Made by a program: the position numbers and the translations under genes. Of a stretch of DNA of 40,942 nucleotides, positions 24,016 to 32,282 are shown one piece after another. This DNA is from Nocardia higoensis NBRC 100133. GTDB taxonomy: Bacteria; Actinomycetota; Actinomycetes; Mycobacteriales; Mycobacteriaceae. The first letter of the stretch is position 1. The number at the start of each line of letters is the position of its first letter. The notes beneath the pieces were generated by a model. It did not search any database, was not told the DNA's origin, and saw nothing but the letters and a program-made list of their open reading frames with translations. The stretch spans positions 1 to 40,942 of the forward strand of contig NZ_BAGA01000030.1 of assembly GCF_000308595.1 (NCBI RefSeq), written 5' to 3'.

Positions 24016-25581
24016 CTAGCCGGTGACGACCTTGCTGATCACCGGGACCATTTTCTCCACCAAGGTGGCGGGCGACTGGTCGGTCCACACCTGGAAGGCC
24101 TGCACCGTGGCCAGGTCATCGACCACGACTATCTGGGCTCCGCTGTTGAGGATCGAGCCGGGCAGTCCACGCAGTCCGCCGTTTCCGGCCTCCTTGTCGG
24201 TGCGCAGGACGATGACGACCTCGGAGTCGACCTCGTTCGCGTAGGAGGCCAGCGAGAGCTGGCGGGGCGATTCCTCCTGCCCGACAGCCTTGTACGTGCT
24301 GCTGTAGGTGAAACCGATGTCCTGCAGGAATCGTGCCTGGGAACTCGGGGTCAGGACCGCGGACAACGAAGCGTCACCGAAGTTGAACGCGGTCACCGAC
24401 TTCCCGGCGAACTGTGGATGCTCGTTGCGAACGGTGGCGAGCAGGTTCCCGCCGCCCTCGGCTGCGCCAGGTCTGGTGAGGAAGTAGGTCCCTGCGGCCA
24501 CCACGACGGCGACCACCAGTCCGACGATCGCTGGTAGCAGTAGGGCCTGACCCTTGGACCGGGCGGTCGTGCCGTTGCGCAACGTGTCGACCAGGTGCTG
24601 ATCGGTCTGCTCATAAGGCGAGACCGTCGGTGTGTAGGAGGCGGCGGTCGGGTGGACCGCCGTCGGGATCCGCGGTTCGGAGGGGAACTGTCGCGGCGGA
24701 ATCTGCGGTGCACCGACCGATGTTCGCGCCGGTGGCCTGCCGTAGAGGGCGGCTTCGGCGTCTTGGACGAATTCCCGGCAGGTGGCGTAGCGGTCGGCGG
24801 GGTTCTTGGCCAGTACCTTGGCCATGACAGCGTCCAGTGCGACGGGAAGTCCGTAGCGCACCGCGGACGGTTTGGGCGGCGCTTCGTGCAGATGGCCCAT
24901 CATGACCACCGCGGGCACGGTCGACGGGTAGGGGTTCTGACCCGTGAGCATCCGGTAGAACGAACAGCCGAGACTGTAGATGTCGGACCGGTGGTCGAGC
25001 CGTCCGCCGAGCAGCTGTTCCGGCGAGGCGTAGGCGACCGTCGCCATGAAGTTGCCGGTGGCGGTGAGATCCTGGCCGTCCTCGGCCGACTTGGCGACAC
25101 CGAAATCGGTGAGCAGGACCCGCTCCTCGTCGTCGGCCTCGGCAGCGGAGAGCAGAAAGTTGGCGGGCTTGATGTCGCGATGCAGCAGTCCGCGGCGATG
25201 GGCGTAGTCGAGGCCCTTGCCCACCTCGGAGACGATGCGCAGCGCCCGTTGCGGCGTCATCACCGCGGGGCCTTTGGCCGCCTCCTCGGATGCGTCCGTG
25301 CCGTCCACGTACTGCATGGCGATCCAGAGCTGACCGTCTTCTTCGCCGCGGTTGTACACCGCCACGATGTTCGGATGGTCCAGGCCGGCGGCGAGATTGG
25401 CCTCGCGCTCGAACCGGGCGCGGAACTCGTCGTCGGTGGACAGATCGGAGCTCAGTACTTTCAGCGCGTCGCGGCGGGGCAGGATCGGGTTCTGCGCGAG
25501 ATAGACGGTGCCCATGCCGCCGCTACCCAGCACCTGGATCACCCGGTAGCCCCCCACGATCGCTCCGGGCCGCAACGCCAT
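24016..25581 (-). CDS. Membrane Ser/Thr protein kinase with an extracytoplasmic sensor domain
   Basis: A 521-residue Hanks-type kinase. Catalytic parts: glycine loop GSGGMG (19-24), Lys41, Glu60, HRDIKPAN with Asp136, DFG at 159-161 and YASPEQL. A Pro-rich juxtamembrane linker is followed by one helix (about 347-368, LLLPAIVGLVVAVVVAAGTY) and a 150-residue outer domain (AFNFGDASLSAVLTPSSQAR onward) without PASTA repeats. The outer domain may sense a ligand; its family is unknown to me. ATG 25581 follows GGAGGAGG. The four lipoproteins upstream on the same strand read toward it, so it may be the last gene of that cluster, though it has its own candidate promoter. Confidence 0.92.
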   Translation of the reverse strand: MALRPGAIVGGYRVIQVLGSGGMGTVYLAQNPILPRRDALKVLSSDLSTDDEFRARFEREANLAAGLDHPNIVAVYNRGEEDGQLWIAMQYVDGTDASEEAAKGPAVMTPQRALRIVSEVGKGLDYAHRRGLLHRDIKPANFLLSAAEADDEERVLLTDFGVAKSAEDGQDLTATGNFMATVAYASPEQLLGGRLDHRSDIYSLGCSFYRMLTGQNPYPSTVPAVVMMGHLHEAPPKPSAVRYGLPVALDAVMAKVLAKNPADRYATCREFVQDAEAALYGRPPARTSVGAPQIPPRQFPSEPRIPTAVHPTAASYTPTVSPYEQTDQHLVDTLRNGTTARSKGQALLLPAIVGLVVAVVVAAGTYFLTRPGAAEGGGNLLATVRNEHPQFAGKSVTAFNFGDASLSAVLTPSSQARFLQDIGFTYSSTYKAVGQEESPRQLSLASYANEVDSEVVIVLRTDKEAGNGGLRGLPGSILNSGAQIVVVDDLATVQAFQVWTDQSPATLVEKMVPVISKVVTG

Positions 25582-25600
25582 TCGGTCCTCCTCCAGCCGT

Positions 25601-25657
25601 CGAACGCCCGGGCCACGAGCCTCCACGAGAATCTAGCAAGCCTTCGCCGGGCGTTCG
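25601..25657 (-). promoter_or_regulatory. Kinase promoter region flanked by an 11-bp inverted repeat
   Basis: CGAACGCCCGG at 25601-25611 and CCGGGCGTTCG at 25647-25657 are perfect inverted copies 35 bp apart. Between them, on the minus strand, is a -10-like TAGATT (25630-25635), about 45 bp before the kinase ATG. It could be a pair of operator half-sites around the promoter, or a long hairpin in the leader. Confidence 0.5.
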
Positions 25658-25718
25658 ACCTCTGTCGTACCGCCCGCCACCGCCGCCTCGCCCGCGGCCG
25701 GACGATGATGACGCCGTC

Positions 25719-26936
25719 TCATTGCGCGGTCAACAGCGCGTACTGCGCGGAGATCTTCTGGTGCAGCACCTGCAACTGCAGGGCGTAGGCCTGCACGGTG
25801 TAACGGTCGACCTGCAGTACGCAGAGGTGCCCGCGGACCCGCTCGGTTCCTTCGATGAGGTACAGGTCGGCATAGCACTCGATGTTGTCACCGAGCCCCG
25901 ACGGGGATTCGACGATCCGCTGCTCCGGTTTCGGGTCCGCCGAAGGTCGCCACCGCTGCCACAGTGCCGTCGCGTTCTCGGCATCCTTGCTGCGGAAGAC
26001 CACCGCGTCTCCGAAGGCCACCAAGTCGACTCCATGTTCGCGCAGCATGTCCAGATCGCCGGGCTCGGCCTGCAACAACGACAGAATCGCGCGGCCGGTG
26101 TAGAGCCCGTCCGGATCAGCCCGGATCGGGGTGGTCGGATCGGTGGGAAGAGTGCGGCCGAGCAGTCCTTCGGGGTCCAGCGGGATCCGGGGCAATTGAT
26201 CGGCCGGGGTCGGCTCGAACTCGTCGAGCAGCGGTAGCTGCACATCGAGTATCTTCTCCACCTGCGATGTCAGCGCAGGCAGATCGGGCGGGGAGATCTC
26301 GTCATCGACTTTCACGAAGACGACGTAGCGGTCGTGCACCGTCCATGAACCGATCGAGGAGACCGTGGGCCGCCAGTGCGCCTTGGAACCCGGATGCTTT
26401 CCGATGGTGACCGGCTCGTTGCCCGGGTTGTAGGTGAAGTCGTCGTGTTCGAGTGCCGGTCCGACCTCTTGCGCCGTCGCCGCATCGGGGAACATCAGCA
26501 CCGCGATGTTCATCGTGCGCCGCGGGGTTCCCGGATCACCACCGGTGGACCACCCGTTCACCCAGCCGGCCACCAGATCCTCGGCCACCTCGTCGAAGGT
26601 GTCGTTGATGATGAGGTGGCCCAGCGCATCCTGATCCAGGACGACATGCGGCTCCAGTAACCAGACGTCCTCGCTGTAGGCCGGGTCGGCTTCGAAAGGC
26701 AGGGCCACATAGTCGCCCAGGCGCTGGGACTCCCGGATCCTGGCGTTGCGTTCGTTCGCGGCGTTGCCCACTTGCCGGGGCGTGGTCTGAAAGTTGCCGA
26801 CGTTCAATGTCGACAGGTCGACCTGCTCGCGAACCGGTGTGCCGTCGATGTCCGAGCCACAGCCGGACATCGTGATCACCAGTGCGGCGGCGGCTGCCAG
26901 CGAGAGCGCGGTTCGTGCCGGTGTCATCTTTCGCAT
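25719..26936 (-). CDS. Lipoprotein of a four-member paralogous cluster (copy 1)
   Basis: A 405-residue secreted lipoprotein. Signal peptide with lipobox MSGC, lipidated Cys26. Just after it comes the family opening VDLSTLNVGNFQTTPRQ, then two similar alpha/beta halves (one with VAGWVNGWSTGG and MNIAVLMFPDAATAQEVG), a linker DPEGLLGRTLPTDPTT, two Cys likely in a disulfide (IECYADLY and GHLCVLQV), and the C-terminal signature LHQKISAQYALL. I do not recognise a function. From memory this may be the family databases label DUF7373; unverified. ATG 26936 has AAGGAG seven bases upstream. It is 16 bp from copy 2 and probably in one transcript. Confidence 0.85.
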   Translation of the reverse strand: MRKMTPARTALSLAAAAALVITMSGCGSDIDGTPVREQVDLSTLNVGNFQTTPRQVGNAANERNARIRESQRLGDYVALPFEADPAYSEDVWLLEPHVVLDQDALGHLIINDTFDEVAEDLVAGWVNGWSTGGDPGTPRRTMNIAVLMFPDAATAQEVGPALEHDDFTYNPGNEPVTIGKHPGSKAHWRPTVSSIGSWTVHDRYVVFVKVDDEISPPDLPALTSQVEKILDVQLPLLDEFEPTPADQLPRIPLDPEGLLGRTLPTDPTTPIRADPDGLYTGRAILSLLQAEPGDLDMLREHGVDLVAFGDAVVFRSKDAENATALWQRWRPSADPKPEQRIVESPSGLGDNIECYADLYLIEGTERVRGHLCVLQVDRYTVQAYALQLQVLHQKISAQYALLTAQ

Positions 26937-26952
26937 GGGCTCTCCTTGCCGG

Positions 26953-28146
26953 TCAGCTGCCGCCATGGGCGAGCAGTTTGTACTGCGCGGCGGTCTTCTG
27001 GTGCAGCTCTTGGGTGTTCGAGCCGTGTACACGGGCAACGATTCGCCCGTAGGCGATGTAGCAGAACGGCGGATACATGAGGTTGTCCGATTCGTCCGCG
27101 ACCTGGTAGCACTGCGCGTCCGGCATATCCGGCGGGGCCTGGGCCGGCAGATAGCGATCCGCTTCGGTCCGGGCGAGCGCTGCCCGCAAGCGGATCGCGC
27201 CATCGGCATCACGGGCGCGGTAGAGGCGTGACCCCGCGGCGGCCACCAGATCGACCCCCGCGTCGGTGAATGCGGCCGAGGCCTGCGCGGGACGGCTCTC
27301 CGGATGTAGTGCAGCATGCGCCGGACCGACCCATGATCGGTCGACTCCGTCGGCGGGCCGATCCCTGTCCTCGATGGGGAGCGTACGTCCGAGCAATCCG
27401 TCGGTATCGGCGGGGAGCGAATCCAAGTCGGCGACAGCTGTTGGTTGGAAGTCGCGCAGCATCTCCAGTTGCATGCTCAATGCCCGGCGGGTGAAGTCGA
27501 CCAGCGGCGCCGGATCGGCCGGTTCGCTCACCGGATCGTCGATGTGCACGCCGATCAGCATGATGCCGTCGGCCAGCCAGGTATCGAGGTATCTCTTGCT
27601 CGTCGACCATTTCGAGCGCGCGTCGGCGAAGCCTTCGAGAGCCACGGGTTCGCCCGGGAAGTCCGCGGCTTGGCGGTCGGCAATCCGGCCGGCCGCCGTC
27701 TGTGCCTGTGCTGCGGTCTCGAAGCGCAAGGTGTAGAGCGTCGCCTCACGACCCAGCAGGGGCTGAGCGCGTCGCTCACCATTGCTCTGCCATCCGGCGA
27801 CGAATCCCTCCGCGAGCTCGGCGAAATTCGCCTCGTCCGAGATGCTGTAGAGGATCGGCGGCGAATCGGGAGTGTTGCGGCGGTCGGCTCGGTATTGATG
27901 CCGTTGAAACGAGTACCGCGGGTCGATGTCGACCACGAGGGGCGTGACGTTCGCGATGCGTATGGCCTCGAGATAACGCCCAGTCCCCGGCACGGCCTCG
28001 ACAGTCCACGGTACGGTCGGAAAGTTCCCCGAATTCAGTGCTGCAACATTTATCTCCGGTACACCGGTGTTGCCTCCGGAGGTTCCGCAACCGGCGACAG
28101 CGGCCAGGGCGGCTAGGGCGAGAGCGAGGCGGCGCAGAGGTCTCAT
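26953..28146 (-). CDS. Lipoprotein of the paralogous cluster (copy 2)
   Basis: A 397-residue lipoprotein with lipobox VAGC, Cys20. Same order as its neighbours: INVAALNSGNFPTVPWTVEA, FVAGWQSNGERRAQ, LYTLRFETAAQAQTAAGRIA, DTDGLLGRTLPIEDRDRP, VDLVAAAGSRLYRARDADGA, the Cys pair in AQCYQV and PFCYIAYGRIVA, and LHQKTAAQYKLL at the end. Its ATG overlaps the stop of copy 3 (ATGA), so translation is coupled. Function unknown; the outer-surface position and tandem arrangement suggest envelope proteins expressed together. Confidence 0.85.
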   Translation of the reverse strand: MRPLRRLALALAALAAVAGCGTSGGNTGVPEINVAALNSGNFPTVPWTVEAVPGTGRYLEAIRIANVTPLVVDIDPRYSFQRHQYRADRRNTPDSPPILYSISDEANFAELAEGFVAGWQSNGERRAQPLLGREATLYTLRFETAAQAQTAAGRIADRQAADFPGEPVALEGFADARSKWSTSKRYLDTWLADGIMLIGVHIDDPVSEPADPAPLVDFTRRALSMQLEMLRDFQPTAVADLDSLPADTDGLLGRTLPIEDRDRPADGVDRSWVGPAHAALHPESRPAQASAAFTDAGVDLVAAAGSRLYRARDADGAIRLRAALARTEADRYLPAQAPPDMPDAQCYQVADESDNLMYPPFCYIAYGRIVARVHGSNTQELHQKTAAQYKLLAHGGS

Positions 28147-29348
28147 CGCGTACCCTCGCTGTTCGCCAGAATGGCGTACTGGGCCGCCGCTCGTTGATAC
28201 AGAGCGCCGTCGATGCTTCCGGTCAGCGAGGATCTCGAGATGACCACTCCCACATAGCGATCGAAGACCACGGTGCAGAACAGGTCGAAATTCCTCGTCT
28301 CGTCCGCGACATCGAGTTTCAGGCATCGGGCATCGCCGAGCCCCGGCGGTGGCGGTAGCTCCTCGTCTTTGCGCCCGGCCGTCATCAACGCGTTCTGCAA
28401 CCGGAATGCGCCGGCGAGATCGCGTGCGCGATAGAGTATTCCGCCGCGCCGTGCGACGAGGTCGACACCGGAGTCCTCGAACGCCTTGCGCATCCGTTCG
28501 GGATCGCGTTCGAAATGCAATGCGGCGGCCGGTGGGTACACCCCGATATCCGATTCCCCGTAGAACGGGTCGCTGTAGTCGGAGGACTTCGGCAGCGTTC
28601 GGCGCATGATGCTGTCGGGATCGAGCGGCAAATCCAGAACGTCGTCCAGCGGGGTCGGCGTCGTTTCGTCGAGACGTGCGGTCTGGGCCTCGAGCGTGCT
28701 GCCGACGATCGAGGTCAGCGCACCGGCATCGGGCTCGGGCACCCCGGTGTTGACCATGATGACGTACGGCCCGTGTGCCAGGAATCCCACAGCGGTGATG
28801 TCGTCGGCGGAGGAAACCCGGGCCTGCGGGTATGCCGACACGGCAAGCGGGTGACGGCCGGGCTCGGCGTTGGTGATCCGGTCGAACTGCTCGCTAGCCT
28901 GCCTGCTCGCGTCTGCGGTGGGAAAGCGCAGGATCGAGATGATCAATTTCTTCCGCTTGCGAAGGTCGCCGTTGATGCGCGACAGATAGACGCCGAGCAG
29001 CATGTTGTTGTCCACCGCGGCGGCTTCGTACTGCGGAGGAAAAGTCTTCTCGCCGACGATATCCGGGCCCGAGAACAACGCGAACGGACCGGCGACCGAG
29101 ATATCGCTGTCGATCTCGGACGGGCTGACGAGGTATTCGAGCAGTCGTCGGGATTCGACCAGGCGCAATTCGCCGATCGTCGAGATGTCGAAGTCGTGGG
29201 CGGTCGGCTGTGGTGAATACGCGCCGGTGTTCAACGTGGCGATGTCGACCGGCGATTGCCCCGGCTGGGGATTGCCCGGAATCTCCGCGCCGCATCCCGC
29301 CAGAACACTCACCGTCGCCACAGCGAGCACGGTTCTTCCGAGCCTCAT
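28143..29348 (-). CDS. Lipoprotein of the paralogous cluster (copy 3)
   Basis: A 401-residue lipoprotein with lipobox LAGC, Cys19. It has VDIATLNTGAYSPQPTAHDF, LIISILRFPTADASRQASEQ, DPDSIMRRTLPKSSDYSD, VDLVARRGGILYRARDLAGA, the Cys pair in ARCLKL and DLFCTVVFDRYVG, and LYQRAAAQYAIL. I chose ATG 29348 because it gives a clean lipoprotein signal and follows GAGGAGGGG. The frame is open a further 46 codons to a GTG at 29486 that also has a G6 ribosome site and a hydrophobic stretch (ALLALASIAVSG), so a longer form cannot be excluded. It overlaps copy 2 by four bases. Confidence 0.85.
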   Translation of the reverse strand: MRLGRTVLAVATVSVLAGCGAEIPGNPQPGQSPVDIATLNTGAYSPQPTAHDFDISTIGELRLVESRRLLEYLVSPSEIDSDISVAGPFALFSGPDIVGEKTFPPQYEAAAVDNNMLLGVYLSRINGDLRKRKKLIISILRFPTADASRQASEQFDRITNAEPGRHPLAVSAYPQARVSSADDITAVGFLAHGPYVIMVNTGVPEPDAGALTSIVGSTLEAQTARLDETTPTPLDDVLDLPLDPDSIMRRTLPKSSDYSDPFYGESDIGVYPPAAALHFERDPERMRKAFEDSGVDLVARRGGILYRARDLAGAFRLQNALMTAGRKDEELPPPPGLGDARCLKLDVADETRNFDLFCTVVFDRYVGVVISRSSLTGSIDGALYQRAAAQYAILANSEGTR

Positions 29349-29552
29349 GCCGTCCCCTCCTCGGTACTGCCGGATGGCTCCCCTCGACGGCGAACCGCTC
29401 GGTCCCCCCGAGACCCCGGACACGGCGATCGAGGCGAGCGCGAGCAGCGCCGACCGCAGTGTTCGTGAGAAGCCGTCGCTCGCCACCGGTTCATCCCCCC
29501 AGTTTCGCCGTGATCCGCCCGCCGCGGATCTTACCGACCGCGGCCGACGCTT

Positions 29553-30758
29553 TTACAGGCTGTTCGCCAGCAAGGCGTACTGCGCGGCGATCTTCTGGCG
29601 AACATCGGGTTCCTTGTCGCTGACGACGATGCCGACGTAGCGCTTGTACGGCACGTAGCAGCGGTACTTGTACTCGCGCTCCGGATCGCCGCGGTCGTTG
29701 AGCTGCAGGCACTTCGCGCCGGGGACGTCCTTGGGCGCCTCGATCGGGTCGTACTGCTCGCCCGCCGCGTCGATCAGTCCGTCGATGAGGGCGCGTCCGG
29801 CGTCCTCGTCGCGAACGCGGAAGAGCGAGTCGGCGTCGACCACGGCGATGCGGTCCGCGCCGGTCCGCTCGATCAGCTGCCGCGCCACGGATTGGTCGTC
29901 GGAGTTGTGCACGGCGTCGTCGGCGGCCACGATCGTGAAATTCGACGCGTCGGGCACCCGGCCGTCGCGATCCTCCACCACGACGCGGGCCAGCAGGTCG
30001 TCCGGATCGACCTGCAAGGAGTCGAACCGGTCGACCGGGGTGATCTGGAATGCGTCCAGTGCGGGCAATTGCGCGTCGAGCGTCTTGTCGATCCACTTCA
30101 CCAGATCGGCGCTGTCGGCGGTCGGGCGCTGGATGAACAGCGAGATGACGAACTCGCGATGGGCGATGAAGGCGCCGACATTCGCGATGCCGGGCCGCCA
30201 ATGGATATAGGCGTCGGGGTATTTCGTGGAGCCGAGGCGCTGGTTCTCCGGGGAGACCCCGATGTCGGCGTCCTCGAGTTCGCGGGCCGCCAGCTTGGCG
30301 ACCGCCTCGTCCGGAAAGCGCAGCACCACATTGGTGATCGCGGTGGTGTCGGGCGCCGGCCTGGTCTGACCCGGCGGGTCGGCCTCGTCCGCGCCCGCCG
30401 CGGCGAATCCGGTGACGAACTTGCGGGTGTCGAGCACCGGCTTGGACACCTGCGCCAGGAAACTCAGCGCCTCGTTGCTGTCGGCGAGGACCTTGGAGCC
30501 GCGTCCGTACTTCAGCGAGGGGTCGATCTGTACGGTCGGCACGACGGCCTCGGACATGCGCATGCCCTCCAGCAATGCGCCCCGGCCACCGGATTCCTGG
30601 TCGTAGCGGTACTTCGTGACCTGGTAGGGCCCGACCTCGAGAGTGCGGACGTCCGGCTCGGCGGGTAGCGCGGTGCCGCCGAGCGCGCCGCATCCGGCGA
30701 GAGCCGCCACCGCTGCCAACGCGACCGCCACCGTCGTGACGCCTGAAGTACGTGCCAT
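29553..30758 (-). CDS. Lipoprotein of the paralogous cluster (copy 4)
   Basis: A 401-residue lipoprotein with lipobox LAGC, Cys23. Family order: PDVRTLEVGPYQVTKYRYDQ, AITNVVLRFPDEAVAKLA, AYIHWRPGIANVGAFIAHRE (similar to copy 1 HWRPTVSSIGSWTVHDRYVV), VDPDDLLARVVVEDRDGR, IAVVDADSLFRVRDEDAGRA, Cys pair AKCLQL and YRCYVPYKRYVGIVV, and VRQKIAAQYALL. ATG 30758 has GAGGGG eight bases upstream. It is the most distal member, likely the first gene of the cluster transcript. Copies 1 and 4 end most alike. Function unknown. Confidence 0.85.
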   Translation of the reverse strand: MARTSGVTTVAVALAAVAALAGCGALGGTALPAEPDVRTLEVGPYQVTKYRYDQESGGRGALLEGMRMSEAVVPTVQIDPSLKYGRGSKVLADSNEALSFLAQVSKPVLDTRKFVTGFAAAGADEADPPGQTRPAPDTTAITNVVLRFPDEAVAKLAARELEDADIGVSPENQRLGSTKYPDAYIHWRPGIANVGAFIAHREFVISLFIQRPTADSADLVKWIDKTLDAQLPALDAFQITPVDRFDSLQVDPDDLLARVVVEDRDGRVPDASNFTIVAADDAVHNSDDQSVARQLIERTGADRIAVVDADSLFRVRDEDAGRALIDGLIDAAGEQYDPIEAPKDVPGAKCLQLNDRGDPEREYKYRCYVPYKRYVGIVVSDKEPDVRQKIAAQYALLANSL

Positions 30759-30921
30759 GACGTGCCCCTCGTTCCTCCCGTTCCTGTCGAAGAAGTTACC
30801 CGAATCGGGCCGTGCGCAGCCATGGATGATCACCGGGATCGCGACGCCGGTTCCTGGCGTGCAATACCCTGGACGACATGGCGACGACCCGTGATCACCC
30901 GGCAGGCGGAGACCGATAGCG

Positions 30922-32253
30922 GTGCAGGATCGTCAGGTCGAGATCGTCGCCGGTGATCATGCGGTTGCCCGCGTCTGCGGTGCGCTGCTGGTGGTGGCCC
31001 ACCGGGGGCAGGGACCGGTCACGCCCGAGTCGCCCGCGGCGGTGGCGCTACACGCGCTCGGCGAGCTGGTGCGTGACGCCAACCGGTACCAGCCGTCCGG
31101 TCCGGGGCCGCTGGTCGCGCGGGAAGCCACCCGCTGGTTGATGAAGCACGCCGAGCGGATCAGCCCGGGTGTGCCCATCGATTTCGGCATCGTCTCGTCC
31201 GCCGAGGAGAGCGGTCTCGCGATCTTCCTGCACGGCGGCGTCACCGCTGTGCTGGCCGGCGCCGGTGGCGTCGAGCAGTTGCGCGGCAGCGACGCGGCGT
31301 TCACCGTCGACCGGGTCGTCGCGGTGCCCGCCCGCGCGGTGGCACTGTACGTCGACGAGGTGGGCGTCCGGTTGCCCGAGTTGCCCGCCGCGCCGGGGAT
31401 CGGCCGGCTGGTCGACGGTGTGGCGCAGGCGGGCGGCGCGATCCTGTGGACCGGCGGCGGCTCGTCGGCGTCCGTCGCCGGGCCGCGCGAGCAGATCGCC
31501 GACGCGCCACCGGTGCCGACCGCGCGCATCGCGCAGGAGCCGCGCGCCCACGCCCTCACCGAACGCGACATCCCGCCTGCCCGCGAAGCCGCGGCCGCCG
31601 CCCCCGGCGACCCGGACGACCCCACCAGGACCTCCGCACCGACGTCGATGATGGACTCCGTCGACGACCGGCCCTCGGCCACGCCGAAGCCGACCACCGG
31701 GACCAATCCCGCACCGCGGCCCGATCCCGAACTCCAGCGCAGGCTGGAAGCCACCGCGAGGGCGACCGCGCTGACGGTCAAGGTGCTCGGATTCAAATGC
31801 GCGCGAGCCCATCCCAGCGACCCGCGCTCGGCGTTCTGCACGGTGTGCGGCATGCCGGTCGACCAGACGCAGGCGCTCATCGAGGTGGTCCGCCCGCCGC
31901 TGGGCATGCTGGTCCTCGACGACGGCATGACCTACATGCTGGCCGCCGATGCCGTGCTCGGCCGTGATCCGGAGCATTCGGATGCCGCCCGGCAGGGACT
32001 GGTGCCGTTGAAGGTCGACGACGCCTCCGGCGGAATGTCGCGCGCGCACGCGGAGATCCGCTTGCTGAACTGGGATGTCACGGTGGTCGATCGCGGCTCG
32101 ACCAACGGCACCAGGATCCGGCTGCCCGGCTACCGTGACTGGATCCGGCTCAATCCGTATCAGCCGATGACGCTGATCCCCGGCTCCGAAATCATGCTCG
32201 GCAACCGGATGCTGCGCCTGGAACCGGTCGCCCCGCCACCGTTCGGCGGCTGA
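30922..32253 (+). CDS. FHA-domain protein with a zinc-ribbon
   Basis: A 443-residue cytosolic protein with a GTG start. The N-terminal domain (1-175, VEIVAGDHAVARVCGALLVV onward) is not familiar to me. A Pro/Ala-rich linker spans 180-275. A compact zinc site follows, Cys293-X3-His297-X8-Cys306-X2-Cys309. A C-terminal FHA domain (335-443) has GRDPEHSD, GGMSRAHAEIRLL and RGSTNGT, all residues needed to bind phosphothreonine. It is a plausible reader of the nearby Ser/Thr kinase. It is transcribed divergently from the lipoproteins and convergently to the zinc peptidase. T7SS loci of Nocardia-like genomes carry such proteins, but the role is unproven. Confidence 0.85.
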   Translation: MQDRQVEIVAGDHAVARVCGALLVVAHRGQGPVTPESPAAVALHALGELVRDANRYQPSGPGPLVAREATRWLMKHAERISPGVPIDFGIVSSAEESGLAIFLHGGVTAVLAGAGGVEQLRGSDAAFTVDRVVAVPARAVALYVDEVGVRLPELPAAPGIGRLVDGVAQAGGAILWTGGGSSASVAGPREQIADAPPVPTARIAQEPRAHALTERDIPPAREAAAAAPGDPDDPTRTSAPTSMMDSVDDRPSATPKPTTGTNPAPRPDPELQRRLEATARATALTVKVLGFKCARAHPSDPRSAFCTVCGMPVDQTQALIEVVRPPLGMLVLDDGMTYMLAADAVLGRDPEHSDAARQGLVPLKVDDASGGMSRAHAEIRLLNWDVTVVDRGSTNGTRIRLPGYRDWIRLNPYQPMTLIPGSEIMLGNRMLRLEPVAPPPFGG

Positions 32254-32282
32254 AGTCCGGCGGTCGCGGATCCGGCAGCGGG

